A stretch of 63,457 nt of DNA, from NCBI GenBank assembly GCA_003167255.1, contig PMTR01000080.1, positions 51,132-114,588 on the forward strand. The letters are read 5' to 3'. The stretch is from Bryobacterales bacterium (GTDB taxonomy: Bacteria; Acidobacteriota; Terriglobia; Bryobacterales; Bryobacteraceae). Of this stretch, positions 48,752 to 56,552 are shown piece after piece. The notes below the pieces were generated by a model. That model was not told the DNA's origin, did no database searches, and worked only from the letters and a program-made list of their open reading frames with translations. Position 1 is the stretch's first letter, and the number at the start of each line of letters is the position of its first letter. Made by a program: the position numbers and the translations under genes.

Positions 48752-50182
48752 TTAAGCCGTGCCTCCCACGGTCATCTTGTCAATCTTGATGGTTGGGATG
48801 CCGACGCCCACGGGCACGCTCTGGCCTTCCTTGCCGCAGACGCCGATGCCTTCGTCCAGCTTCAGATCGTTGCCCACCATGCTGACGTATTTGAGCGCCT
48901 CGGGACCATTGCCGATCAGCGTGGCGTTGCGCACCGGCCGCGTCAGCTTGCCGTCTTCGATCAGATAGCTTTCCGATGCCGAAAAGACGAAGTTGCCGCT
49001 GGTGATATCCACCTGGCCGCCGCCGAAATTGGCGCAATAGAGGCCGCGCGGCACGGAGCGGATGATGTCGGCCGGATCGCTTTGGCCGGCCAGCATGAAA
49101 GTGTTGGTCATGCGCGGCATGGGGATATGCGCGTAGCTTTCGCGGCGGCCGCTGCCGGTGGATTCGGTGCGCAGCAAAGTGCTGGAGAGCTTGTCCTGCA
49201 GATAGCCGCGCAGCACTCCGTTTTCGATCAACACATTGCGCTGCGTGGGATGGCCTTCGTCGTCGACGTTCAGCGAGCCGCGGCGGCTGGTCATGGTGCC
49301 GTCGTCGATCACGGTGCAGAGTTCGCTGGCCACTTTTTGCCCCATCCGTCCGCTGAAGGCCGATACGCCTTTGCGGTTGAAGTCGGCTTCCAGGCCATGG
49401 CCTACGGCTTCGTGCAACAGGATGCCGGGCCAGCCGGGACCGAGCACCACCGTCATTTCGCCGGCCGGCGCTTCCACCGCGGCCAGCATGGCGATGGCTT
49501 CGCGCGCCGCTTCCCCCGCGAAGTGCTCGGGGGTCTTCTCTTTCAGAAAGTAATCCAACTCTACGCGTCCGCCGCCGCCAGCATGGCCCCGCTGCGGTGT
49601 GCCGCCGTTCTCCCGCGCCAGCGCGGAAACGCTCAGGCGCGACATCGGCTGGCGGTCGAGCGTCAGCACTCCTTCACTGGTGGCCACCATCACCTGGCGC
49701 AGATTGTCGGCGTAGGCGGCCTGCACCTGAAAGATGCGCGGGTCGTACGCGCGGGCCGCGCGGTCGGCGCGCTTCACCAGTTCCACCCGCTCCGCGAACG
49801 CCGTCTCCGTGGGCGCCACCAGCACCGGGTAGAGATTGTGCCCGGGCCCCTCGCGGAGGTCGACTTGATCTGTTTTGCTGGGCCCGGAAGCGATGCAGGC
49901 CGCCACCTTGGCCGCTTTCTTGACGCGTTCCGGCGTGAGGTTGTCGCTGTACGCGTAGCCCGTGCGCTCGCCCGAAATCACGCGGATGCCGACGCCCATG
50001 GATACTCCCTGGGAGGCGCTTTTCACCATGGATTCGTCGAGGCCGATGGAGCTGGTGAGGAGATATTCGAAGTAGAGGTCTGCGTAGTCGCCTCCCTGGG
50101 AAAGCGCCTCGGCCAGGTATTTCTCAAGATCCTGGCGGGTGATCTGGAAACGCGAGGCGAAAATGGAGTCAGAAAAACGCAT
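48752..50182 (-). CDS. tldD: TldD family metallopeptidase
   Basis: A 476-aa catalytic subunit of the TldD/TldE peptidase. The HExxxH zinc motif is in PGILLHEAVGHGLEADFNRK near residue 256, followed by GTMTSRRGSLNVDDEGHPTQRNVLIE, RMTNTFMLAGQSDPADII and a downstream Cys in GGGQVDITSGNFVF/VCGKEG. The C-terminus TIKIDKMTVGG mirrors that of TldE (TIKMGEMTVGG), reflecting their shared ancestry. It would form an operon with pmbA if the TA module were absent. Confidence 0.95.
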   Translation of the reverse strand: MRFSDSIFASRFQITRQDLEKYLAEALSQGGDYADLYFEYLLTSSIGLDESMVKSASQGVSMGVGIRVISGERTGYAYSDNLTPERVKKAAKVAACIASGPSKTDQVDLREGPGHNLYPVLVAPTETAFAERVELVKRADRAARAYDPRIFQVQAAYADNLRQVMVATSEGVLTLDRQPMSRLSVSALARENGGTPQRGHAGGGGRVELDYFLKEKTPEHFAGEAAREAIAMLAAVEAPAGEMTVVLGPGWPGILLHEAVGHGLEADFNRKGVSAFSGRMGQKVASELCTVIDDGTMTSRRGSLNVDDEGHPTQRNVLIENGVLRGYLQDKLSSTLLRTESTGSGRRESYAHIPMPRMTNTFMLAGQSDPADIIRSVPRGLYCANFGGGQVDITSGNFVFSASESYLIEDGKLTRPVRNATLIGNGPEALKYVSMVGNDLKLDEGIGVCGKEGQSVPVGVGIPTIKIDKMTVGGTA

Positions 50183-50234
50183 AGTTCCATTCTAGTGGTT
50201 GCGGAGAGAGACGGAATACGAGGCTGAGTATTCA

Positions 50235-50379
50235 CCGCGGAGACGCTGAGACGCTGAGAAGACTGAAGGATTCGGGAGTTTCGCCAAAGTCCCCATTCCA
50301 CCAGTGCGTGACAAAGGCAATCCAAACCCCAAATCCTTGCTTCTCAGCATTTCTTCTCCGCGTCTCAGCGTCTCCGCGG
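50235..50379. repeat. Long inverted repeat upstream of argS
   Basis: CCGCGGAGACGCTGAGACG (50235-50253) is the exact complement of CGTCTCAGCGTCTCCGCGG (50361-50379), spaced by about 107 bp. The same phrase in the form CTCCGCGTCTCTGCGGTG occurs at 33827-33854. No gene lies in the 289-bp gap between tldD and argS; TATACT at 50455-50460 is the likely argS -10 box. Confidence 0.75.
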
Positions 50380-50471
50380 TGGACTCATTTCCTCAGCGCG
50401 GAGATGAGCCGCTGAGGAAAGGCAGGCCGGCCGCGCGTGCGCTCCTCCCCACGCTATACTCAAGGTTTCCC

Positions 50472-52400
50472 GTGTTCCATTTCATCCAAAAGCAAGTTTC
50501 CAGCGCGTTCCACGCGCATATCCAGATCCGCTACGGCATCGACTTGGCCGTCGCCATCGAGCAGCCGCGCCAGAGCGATTTGGGCGATATGGCCGTGCCC
50601 GCGGCCTTCCAGCTCGCCAAACAATTGCGCCAGGCGCCGCGCAAAATTGCCGCGGAGCTGGTGGAGGAAATCGGCTCGATTCCCGGCGTCGCCGCCATGG
50701 AAGTGGCGGGCAACGGCTATATCAATATCCGTCTTCGCCGCGCTGCGTACGCGGCGGCGCTGCTCTCCGGCAAACTGGACGCGCCGCCCGGCGCCGGCGA
50801 AAAAATCATCGTCGAGCACACCAACATCAATCCCAACAAGGCGGCGCACATCGGCCATCTGCGCAACGCCACACTGGGCGATACCTTCGTCCGCATGCTG
50901 CGCGCGCGCGGCCATCGCGTCGAAGTGCAGAACTATATCGATAATACCGGCGTGCAGGTGGCCGATGTCGTGGTGGGCTTTCACTACCTGCGGCACAAGA
51001 CGCCGGCCGACGTGCGCGCCATGCTCGCCGACCCGGCGGTGCGCTTCGACTACTATTGCTGGGACCTCTACGCGTACACCTCCAGCTATTACAAGGATCA
51101 CCCCGAAGCCATGGAGTGGCGCAAGGCCACCTTGCACGCGATCGAAGCCGGCTCGGGCGAGCTGGCCGAGCTGGCTCACCTGGTGGCCGATGCCATTGTC
51201 CAGGCGCACCTCGCCACCATGCTGCGCCTCGACGTGGAGTACGACGTGCTGCCGCGCGAAAGTGAAATCCTCCACCTGGATTTCTGGGCCGCCGCCTTCG
51301 AGCTGCTCAAGCAGCGCAAAGCCATCTATTTCGAAAACGAAGGCAAGCACGCCGGCTGTTGGGTGATGCCCGGCCTTTCCGAAGACGGCAAGGTCATCGT
51401 GCGTTCCGACGGCACGGTGGTCTACACCGGCAAGGACATCGCGTACCAGCTCTGGAAGTTCGGCCTGCTGGGCAAGGATTTCTACTACAAGCCATTTCAC
51501 ACTTACGCGGATGGCCGCGTGCTATGGGTCACTACCGATGAGCCGGTAGAATCCGGCCAGCAGTTCGGACACGGCGCGCGCGTCTACAATGTCATCGACA
51601 CCCGCCAGTCCTATTTGCAGGACGTCGTCGTCGCCGGACTGCGCGGTCTGGGTTACGACCAACAGGCCGATCGTTCCGTGCACTTCAATTACGAGATGGT
51701 GGCGCTTTCGCCGCGCTGCTGCGCCGATCTGAAGATTCCCCTTTCCGAGGAAGACAAAAAGCGCCCCTACGTGGAAGTCTCGGGCCGCAAGGGACTCGGC
51801 GTGAAGGCCGACGACCTGATCGACGAACTCATCGAAAAGGCCCTCGGCGAAGTGGTTTCGCGCCACGCCGAAAACAGCGCGGAAAACAACCGCCGCGTGG
51901 CCACGCAGATTGCCATCGCCGCGCTGCGCTATTTCCTGCTGAAGTTCACCCGCAACACCGTCATCGCCTTCGACCTCCAAGAGGCCCTCAGTTTCGAAGG
52001 CGAGACCGGCCCCTACGTGCAGTATTCGGCCGTGCGCGCGCGCGGCATCCTGCGCAAGTTGGAAGAGCGCGGCGAAGCGATCCCGAATTTCCAGGCGGAA
52101 CTCAGCGCCGAAGCTCTGGGCCGACAGCTTCAATTGGAGGATTTCTGGCAAGTGCTGCTGGCCGCGTCGAAGGCCGACGCCGCCGTGGAGAATGCCGTCG
52201 AGGCCGGCGAGCCGGCGCACGTGGCGCGCTACGCCTTCCAGTTGGCGCAAGCGTTCAGCAACTTCTATCAGAAGTACACCATCATCCACGAAGAAAACCG
52301 CGAGAAGAAAGTCTTTCTGCTCTGGATGACGGATTTCTTCCGCCGCCAACTGGAGCGGACGGCGGGTCTGTTGGGGATTGAGATTCCGGCGTATATGTAA
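50472..52400 (+). CDS. argS: Arginyl-tRNA synthetase
   Basis: A 642-aa class I aminoacyl-tRNA synthetase. The N-terminal Add-1 domain is followed by VEHTNINPNKAAHIGHLRNA with the HIGH motif near residue 118. The KMSKS-equivalent region reads VEVSGRKGLGVKADDL near 430, as usual for ArgRS, and the DALR anticodon-binding domain is at the end (YVQYSAVRARGILRKL, YQKYTIIHEE, LLGIEIPAYM). The GTG at 50472 fits homologues; an in-frame extension back to 50304 encodes only repeat DNA. TATACT 12-17 nt upstream implies a very short leader. Confidence 0.96.
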   Translation: MFHFIQKQVSSAFHAHIQIRYGIDLAVAIEQPRQSDLGDMAVPAAFQLAKQLRQAPRKIAAELVEEIGSIPGVAAMEVAGNGYINIRLRRAAYAAALLSGKLDAPPGAGEKIIVEHTNINPNKAAHIGHLRNATLGDTFVRMLRARGHRVEVQNYIDNTGVQVADVVVGFHYLRHKTPADVRAMLADPAVRFDYYCWDLYAYTSSYYKDHPEAMEWRKATLHAIEAGSGELAELAHLVADAIVQAHLATMLRLDVEYDVLPRESEILHLDFWAAAFELLKQRKAIYFENEGKHAGCWVMPGLSEDGKVIVRSDGTVVYTGKDIAYQLWKFGLLGKDFYYKPFHTYADGRVLWVTTDEPVESGQQFGHGARVYNVIDTRQSYLQDVVVAGLRGLGYDQQADRSVHFNYEMVALSPRCCADLKIPLSEEDKKRPYVEVSGRKGLGVKADDLIDELIEKALGEVVSRHAENSAENNRRVATQIAIAALRYFLLKFTRNTVIAFDLQEALSFEGETGPYVQYSAVRARGILRKLEERGEAIPNFQAELSAEALGRQLQLEDFWQVLLAASKADAAVENAVEAGEPAHVARYAFQLAQAFSNFYQKYTIIHEENREKKVFLLWMTDFFRRQLERTAGLLGIEIPAYM

Positions 52401-52463
52401 GGCCGGCCGGGCTGGGCCCGGCTGGACCGATTGACAATCGGTCCGCAGGTTGCCAACCTGCCC
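52401..52463. terminator. Three tandem hairpins between convergent argS and tauE
   Basis: GCCGGGC-TG-GGCCCGGC (about 52405-52422), GGACCGATT-GAC-AATCGGTCC (52424-52444) and GCAGGTT-GCC-AACCTGC (52445-52461) follow the argS stop directly and end in CCCCACC. They carry the repeat-family edge and are well placed to terminate transcription from both sides, though no T-tract is present. Confidence 0.65.
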
Positions 52464-52476
52464 CACCGAAGTCTTC

Positions 52477-53226
52477 TCAAGCGAAGATGGCGCGCCAGCA
52501 GAGTTGGCCGCCCATGGACACCAGCCATAGCGACAGGGCGACGCGCAGCGGGCGTGGCGGCAACACCGAGAGCAGTTGCGCGCCCACCAACGCTCCAACC
52601 ACGCCGCCGGCGGCGAGCTTCAGCGCCAGCACGCCATGATAATTGCCCATACCGAGGCTGATGCCGCCTCCGCCGAGCGACAGGCCGAGGCCGAAAAGCA
52701 CGTCCGTGCCGACCACTTGCGCGATGGAGATCTGCGACAGGGTCATCAGAACCAAAGCACCGACGGCGCCCGCGCCGGCGGAAGAGAACCCAACCTCCGC
52801 GCCGATGGGAACGGCAATCCACGGCAACCACCGCGTGCGGTCCTGCGCCGATGCACTGGGACGCGGGGCGAACAGGCGGTAGAGATTGAGCATCGCCATT
52901 AGGATAATGGTTGCGCCCAGTACGGCGAACAATGGGCCGCGATGTTGCCCCGCTCTCAACCGCGCGAGCAGGTAAGAGCCGGCCAGGACTCCCGGCATGC
53001 CTCCGGCCAGCATCAGCCAGAGAATCCGAAAATTCACCTGCTTGCGCGCGATGTAAACAGGAGCGGCCACCAGTTTCACGATGGCGGTGAAAAGCAGCGC
53101 CGTGCCGACGCTTTCCGCCGGCCCAACGCCCAAAAACAGGACGAGGGCCGGCGCGGTTACGGAGCCTCCGCCGACACCGGTGAGCCCAATCAGCACGGCG
53201 ATCACGAATCCCAGAAGAAATTCCAT
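52477..53226 (-). CDS. TauE/SafE family sulfite/anion exporter
   Basis: A 249-aa polytopic membrane protein with about seven or eight helices. The internal repeat signature GFVIAVLIGLTGVGGGSVTAPALV at the N-terminus and PIGAEVGFSSAGAGAVGALVLM halfway are characteristic of the TauE/SafE family, whose members export sulfite, sulfoacetate or related organosulfur anions. It lies 6 nt after cysH in the sulfate assimilation operon, so a sulfite or sulfate transport role is a reasonable inference. Confidence 0.9.
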   Translation of the reverse strand: MEFLLGFVIAVLIGLTGVGGGSVTAPALVLFLGVGPAESVGTALLFTAIVKLVAAPVYIARKQVNFRILWLMLAGGMPGVLAGSYLLARLRAGQHRGPLFAVLGATIILMAMLNLYRLFAPRPSASAQDRTRWLPWIAVPIGAEVGFSSAGAGAVGALVLMTLSQISIAQVVGTDVLFGLGLSLGGGGISLGMGNYHGVLALKLAAGGVVGALVGAQLLSVLPPRPLRVALSLWLVSMGGQLCWRAIFA

Positions 53227-53232
53227 AACGGT

Positions 53233-53901
53233 TCAGCCTTGGATGTGAATGCCGCACTCGAGCTTTTTGCCCGACCAGCGGCCGGAGCGCGGATCGTCGG
53301 CATCCAGCGGCAGAGAGGTACAGGGCCGGCATCCGATGCTGGTATAGCCTTGGTCGTAGAGCGGCAGCCTCGGGATGCCGCGCTGCTTCAGGTACTGCCA
53401 GACATCGCGCGTGGACCAGCCGGCCAGCGGGCTGATTTTGCGCAAGAGTTTGCCCGAGGGCAGTCTGAAATCGGCGGCAGGCTCGAGATTGGCGCGCGAT
53501 TTCGATTGTTCGCGCCGCAGACCGGTGAACCAGGTGTTGTAACCTTCGAGCGCCCGGAACAGCGGCTCCACTTTGCGCATGCCGCAGCAGCGGTCGGGCG
53601 CACTCCGGTAAAGGATGCCGAACTGCGACTCCTGTTGGGCGACGGTGAGCTGGGGCGCAAGGCTGACGAGGTTGAGATTCCAAAGCGCCGAGAGATGGTC
53701 GCGATAGGCGAGGGTTTCCGGGAAGTGATAGCCGGTGTCGAGGAACAGCACGGGGATGCGCGGGCGGCGCTCGACCAGGAGGTGCAGCAGGATGACGCAT
53801 TCCGATTGGAAGCTGGACGTGACGCATTCCGGCGCGGGGCCGGCCGCGAGAGCCTGGTCAATCCATTGGTGGGCTTCGGCGATGGCGAGGTCCATGTTCA
53901 A
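53233..53901 (-). CDS. cysH: APS/PAPS reductase
   Basis: A 222-aa thiol-dependent reductase of the sulfate assimilation pathway. The sequence has SFQSECVILLHLL in the PP-loop-like region, PVLFLDTGYHFPETL, the cysteine pair in PDRCCGMRKVEPL near residue 110, GCRPCTSLP near 190 and the catalytic ECGIH near 217. The CC...CxxC cysteines indicate a [4Fe-4S] enzyme using adenylyl sulfate (APS), consistent with the absence of a functional APS kinase in the operon. It overlaps cysN by ATGA. Confidence 0.93.
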   Translation of the reverse strand: MNMDLAIAEAHQWIDQALAAGPAPECVTSSFQSECVILLHLLVERRPRIPVLFLDTGYHFPETLAYRDHLSALWNLNLVSLAPQLTVAQQESQFGILYRSAPDRCCGMRKVEPLFRALEGYNTWFTGLRREQSKSRANLEPAADFRLPSGKLLRKISPLAGWSTRDVWQYLKQRGIPRLPLYDQGYTSIGCRPCTSLPLDADDPRSGRWSGKKLECGIHIQG

Positions 53902-55499
53902 ATGCCTCCTCCGGTGGAAACGGTGTCGCGCGAGACCAGCACACCTTGCTGCTGGAGCTGGCGCAGAGCGGCGGCGACGTCCCGCAGCGGCGCCGACGGC
54001 GTCACCAGAATCGCGAGTATTCCCGCACCTTTGAGAGCGGAGGCGGCGGACCGGCTGGCGGCCACCGCGACCGAGCAGCCGTGGTCGAACAGCGCCCGTT
54101 CAAGCGCCACGGCGAGCGACGCGGTTTCAATTTCGATCACCGCGCCGCGATGTCCCCAGCGGGCCATCCGTTCGGCCGCGGTCACCGGGCCAGAACCGGC
54201 TGGGGCGGCGACCGGTTGGAGGATCATCCCGGCGGCGAGGGTGGCGTTGGTCTCGGGATCGATCAGGATGAAGCTGCCGGTGATGCGATTGAGTCTGTAG
54301 GAATCGAAGAACAGCGCCTTGGTGGTAACCATCTCCACCACGCCGATGGCGTTCATTTCGAGGGCCGGCGCGGCCTCGGCATGCAGCGTGTGGATATCGA
54401 CGCGATGGCGGAGGGTGACCTCGGCCGCGACGGTTTGTGTAGTGTGCTTCAGCAGACAGCGGCGGCGAGCGTCCAGAGGGCGCGGGTCCATCCAAATCAG
54501 GTGCGCTTCGAAACGGCCGGCCATGTGCGGGTGGCCGGAGCCGGCAAAGAGCAGATCTCCGCGGCTGATGTCGAGGGGATCTTCAAGCTCGAGCGTGACC
54601 GGCATCGGCGCGAAGGCTTCGGCCAGGTCGCCATCGAAAGTCGCGATCCGCCTGACGTGCGACCGCCGGCCGGAGGGAAGCGCCGTGACCATGTCGCCCG
54701 GATGAATGGCGCCCGAAACCACCTGCCCGGCGTAGCCGCGAAAAGCGTGATCGGGCCGTGAGACGCATTGCACCGGCATGCGGAATCCCGTGCTGGCCTG
54801 CAAACCGCCGCTCTCGACGGTTTCCAGATGCTCCAACAGACTTGGGCCGTCGAACCACGGCATCCGGCGGCTGCGCGCGACCACGTTGTCGCCGGCCAGC
54901 GCGCTGATCGGCAGGAAGTACGCCTGGGGTGAGCCGAGCTTCGCCAGGAACCCGGCAAACTCATCGCGAACCCGCTCGAAGACCGCGCGATGGTAGCCGG
55001 CGGCATCCATCTTGTTAATGGCCACCACGAAGCGCGGAATCCCCAGTAGCGAGCAAATGAAGGCGTGACGGCGCGATTGTGGCAACACGCCTTGCCGCGC
55101 ATCGATCAGCAGAATAGCCAGATCCGCGGTGGAAGCGCCGGTGGCCATGTTGCGGGTGTACTGCTCATGGCCCGGCGTGTCGGCGATGATGAACTTGCGA
55201 CGGGCGGTGGCGAAATAGCGGTAGGCCACGTCGATGGTGATTCCCTGTTCGCGTTCCGCGCGCAGGCCGTCGGTGAGCAGCGAAAGATCCACTTCGCCGG
55301 CCGCGCGGTTGCGCGTGGCCTTTGCCGCGGCCTGCACCTGGTCTTCGAAGACGTTGCGGGAATCGAACAGAAGCCGGCCAATCAAGGTGCTCTTGCCGTC
55401 GTCCACGCTGCCGCAAGTGAGAAAACGCAGCAGGCCTTTTTCCCCATCGCGGGCGAGGTACTGTTCGAAGGCCGGTTCCAGCACGGCGCGCGTGGCCAT
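53898..55499 (-). CDS. cysN: Sulfate adenylyltransferase large subunit with degenerate CysC-like tail
   Basis: A 533-aa GTPase subunit of ATP sulfurylase. The G1 motif CGSVDDGKSTLIGRLLFDSR is near residue 28, G3 ADTPGHEQYTRNMATGAST near 105, and G4 VVAINKMDAAGY near 158, then EF-Tu-like beta domains. After about residue 440 the sequence continues with AVIEIETASLAVALERALFDHGCSVAVAA and ILAILVTPSAPLRDVAAALR (by position), which aligns in order with an APS kinase but has no GxxGxGKS P-loop. It overlaps the cysD stop by 1 nt and cysH by ATGA. The 758-aa frame further upstream is an overlap with cysD and not real. Confidence 0.93.
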   Translation of the reverse strand: MATRAVLEPAFEQYLARDGEKGLLRFLTCGSVDDGKSTLIGRLLFDSRNVFEDQVQAAAKATRNRAAGEVDLSLLTDGLRAEREQGITIDVAYRYFATARRKFIIADTPGHEQYTRNMATGASTADLAILLIDARQGVLPQSRRHAFICSLLGIPRFVVAINKMDAAGYHRAVFERVRDEFAGFLAKLGSPQAYFLPISALAGDNVVARSRRMPWFDGPSLLEHLETVESGGLQASTGFRMPVQCVSRPDHAFRGYAGQVVSGAIHPGDMVTALPSGRRSHVRRIATFDGDLAEAFAPMPVTLELEDPLDISRGDLLFAGSGHPHMAGRFEAHLIWMDPRPLDARRRCLLKHTTQTVAAEVTLRHRVDIHTLHAEAAPALEMNAIGVVEMVTTKALFFDSYRLNRITGSFILIDPETNATLAAGMILQPVAAPAGSGPVTAAERMARWGHRGAVIEIETASLAVALERALFDHGCSVAVAASRSAASALKGAGILAILVTPSAPLRDVAAALRQLQQQGVLVSRDTVSTGGGI

Positions 55500-56401
55500 C
55501 AGAAGTAACCTTCGCGTTTCTTGATTTCCATGGAGCCGTCCTGGTCGTGATCGATCACGCGGTTTTCGCGCTCCGACCGGCGCGCGGCGATCAACTCTTC
55601 GATGATCTTGGGCACCGTGTCGGCATCGGAACGGATGGCGCCGGTGCACGGGCTGCAACCCAGAGAGCGCATGCGGCACCGCACCAAGCGCGGCTTTTCT
55701 CCGGGCAGCACGGGGATGAACGGCTGCTCCACCGGAACCAGCGTCTCGCCGCGGACCAGCATGAGCCGTTCCTTGGCGAAGTAGAGCGGAACGATGGGGA
55801 TGTTGTCCCGGTGGATGTAGTGCCAGACATCCAGCTCGGTCCAGTTGGAAAGCGGAAAGACGCGAATGCTCTCGCCCGGCCCGATGCGGCCGTTGAAGAG
55901 ATTCCAAAGCTCGGGCCGTTGGTTCTTGGGGTCCCACTGCCCGTGCACATCGCGGAAAGAATAGATGCGCTCCTTGGCGCGCGAACGCTCCTCGTCGCGC
56001 CGCGCCCCGCCGATGGCCGCGTCGAAGCCGCCGGCTCTCAGCGCGTCGAGCAGCGCCTGCGTCTTCAGCAACCCGCAGCACCGCTGGGTGCCCAGACGGA
56101 ACGGCTGAGCGCCATCGTCCAAAGCCTGGCGATTGGTGTGAACGATCAGCCGGGCGCCCACTTGCCGCGTGCAAGCGTCGCGGAATTCGATCATCTCGCG
56201 AAACTTGTAGCTGGTGTCGACGTGCAGCAGCGGAAACGGAATCGGACCGGGATAAAAGGCTTTTTGGGCCAGCCGGAGCAGAACCGACGAGTCCTTTCCG
56301 ATGGAGTACAGCATCACCGGCCTCTGAAACTCGCTGACCACTTCACGGAGGATGTGGATGCTCTCCGCTTCCAGCGCTTTGAGGTGACTCAACGTCTGCA
56401 T
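55499..56401 (-). CDS. cysD: Sulfate adenylyltransferase small subunit
   Basis: A 300-aa PP-loop ATP sulfurylase subunit that makes APS from sulfate and ATP with Cys[20 protein letters not shown], the PP-loop [17 protein letters not shown] near residue 28, [16 protein letters not shown] near 63, [20 protein letters not shown] near 125 and [16 protein letters not shown] near 235 are typical. The ATG at 56401 fits homologues but has no Shine-Dalgarno; an ATG at 56428 with AGGA 3 nt upstream would add 9 residues. It is the first gene of cysD-cysN-cysH-tauE and is divergent from the Oar-like receptor. Confidence 0.95.
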   Translation of the reverse strand: MQTLSHLKALEAESIHILREVVSEFQRPVMLYSIGKDSSVLLRLAQKAFYPGPIPFPLLHVDTSYKFREMIEFRDACTRQVGARLIVHTNRQALDDGAQPFRLGTQRCCGLLKTQALLDALRAGGFDAAIGGARRDEERSRAKERIYSFRDVHGQWDPKNQRPELWNLFNGRIGPGESIRVFPLSNWTELDVWHYIHRDNIPIVPLYFAKERLMLVRGETLVPVEQPFIPVLPGEKPRLVRCRMRSLGCSPCTGAIRSDADTVPKIIEELIAARRSERENRVIDHDQDGSMEIKKREGYF

Positions 56402-56552
56402 GATGGTTGAGGTTTCAGTGTACACCATATTTCCTATAGACAATGGGGTAATTGTCGGCTATGCTTCCTAATATGCCGCTGTGCCGCGATTGTCGCTAGA
56501 ACCAATAAATCCTTATTTTTAAAAATCCTACAAGCAATTTATGGGGAACTGC

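Noticed and set aside
50304-50471. 56-residue N-terminal extension of ArgS
   Set aside because: It is encoded by the CGTCTCAGCGTCTCCGCGG repeat arm and promoter-like DNA; homologues start at the GTG at 50472.
53898-56174. 758-codon version of CysN with a 225-residue N-terminal extension
   Set aside because: The extension lies wholly inside cysD in another frame, and the GTPase domain begins normally at the ATG at 55499.
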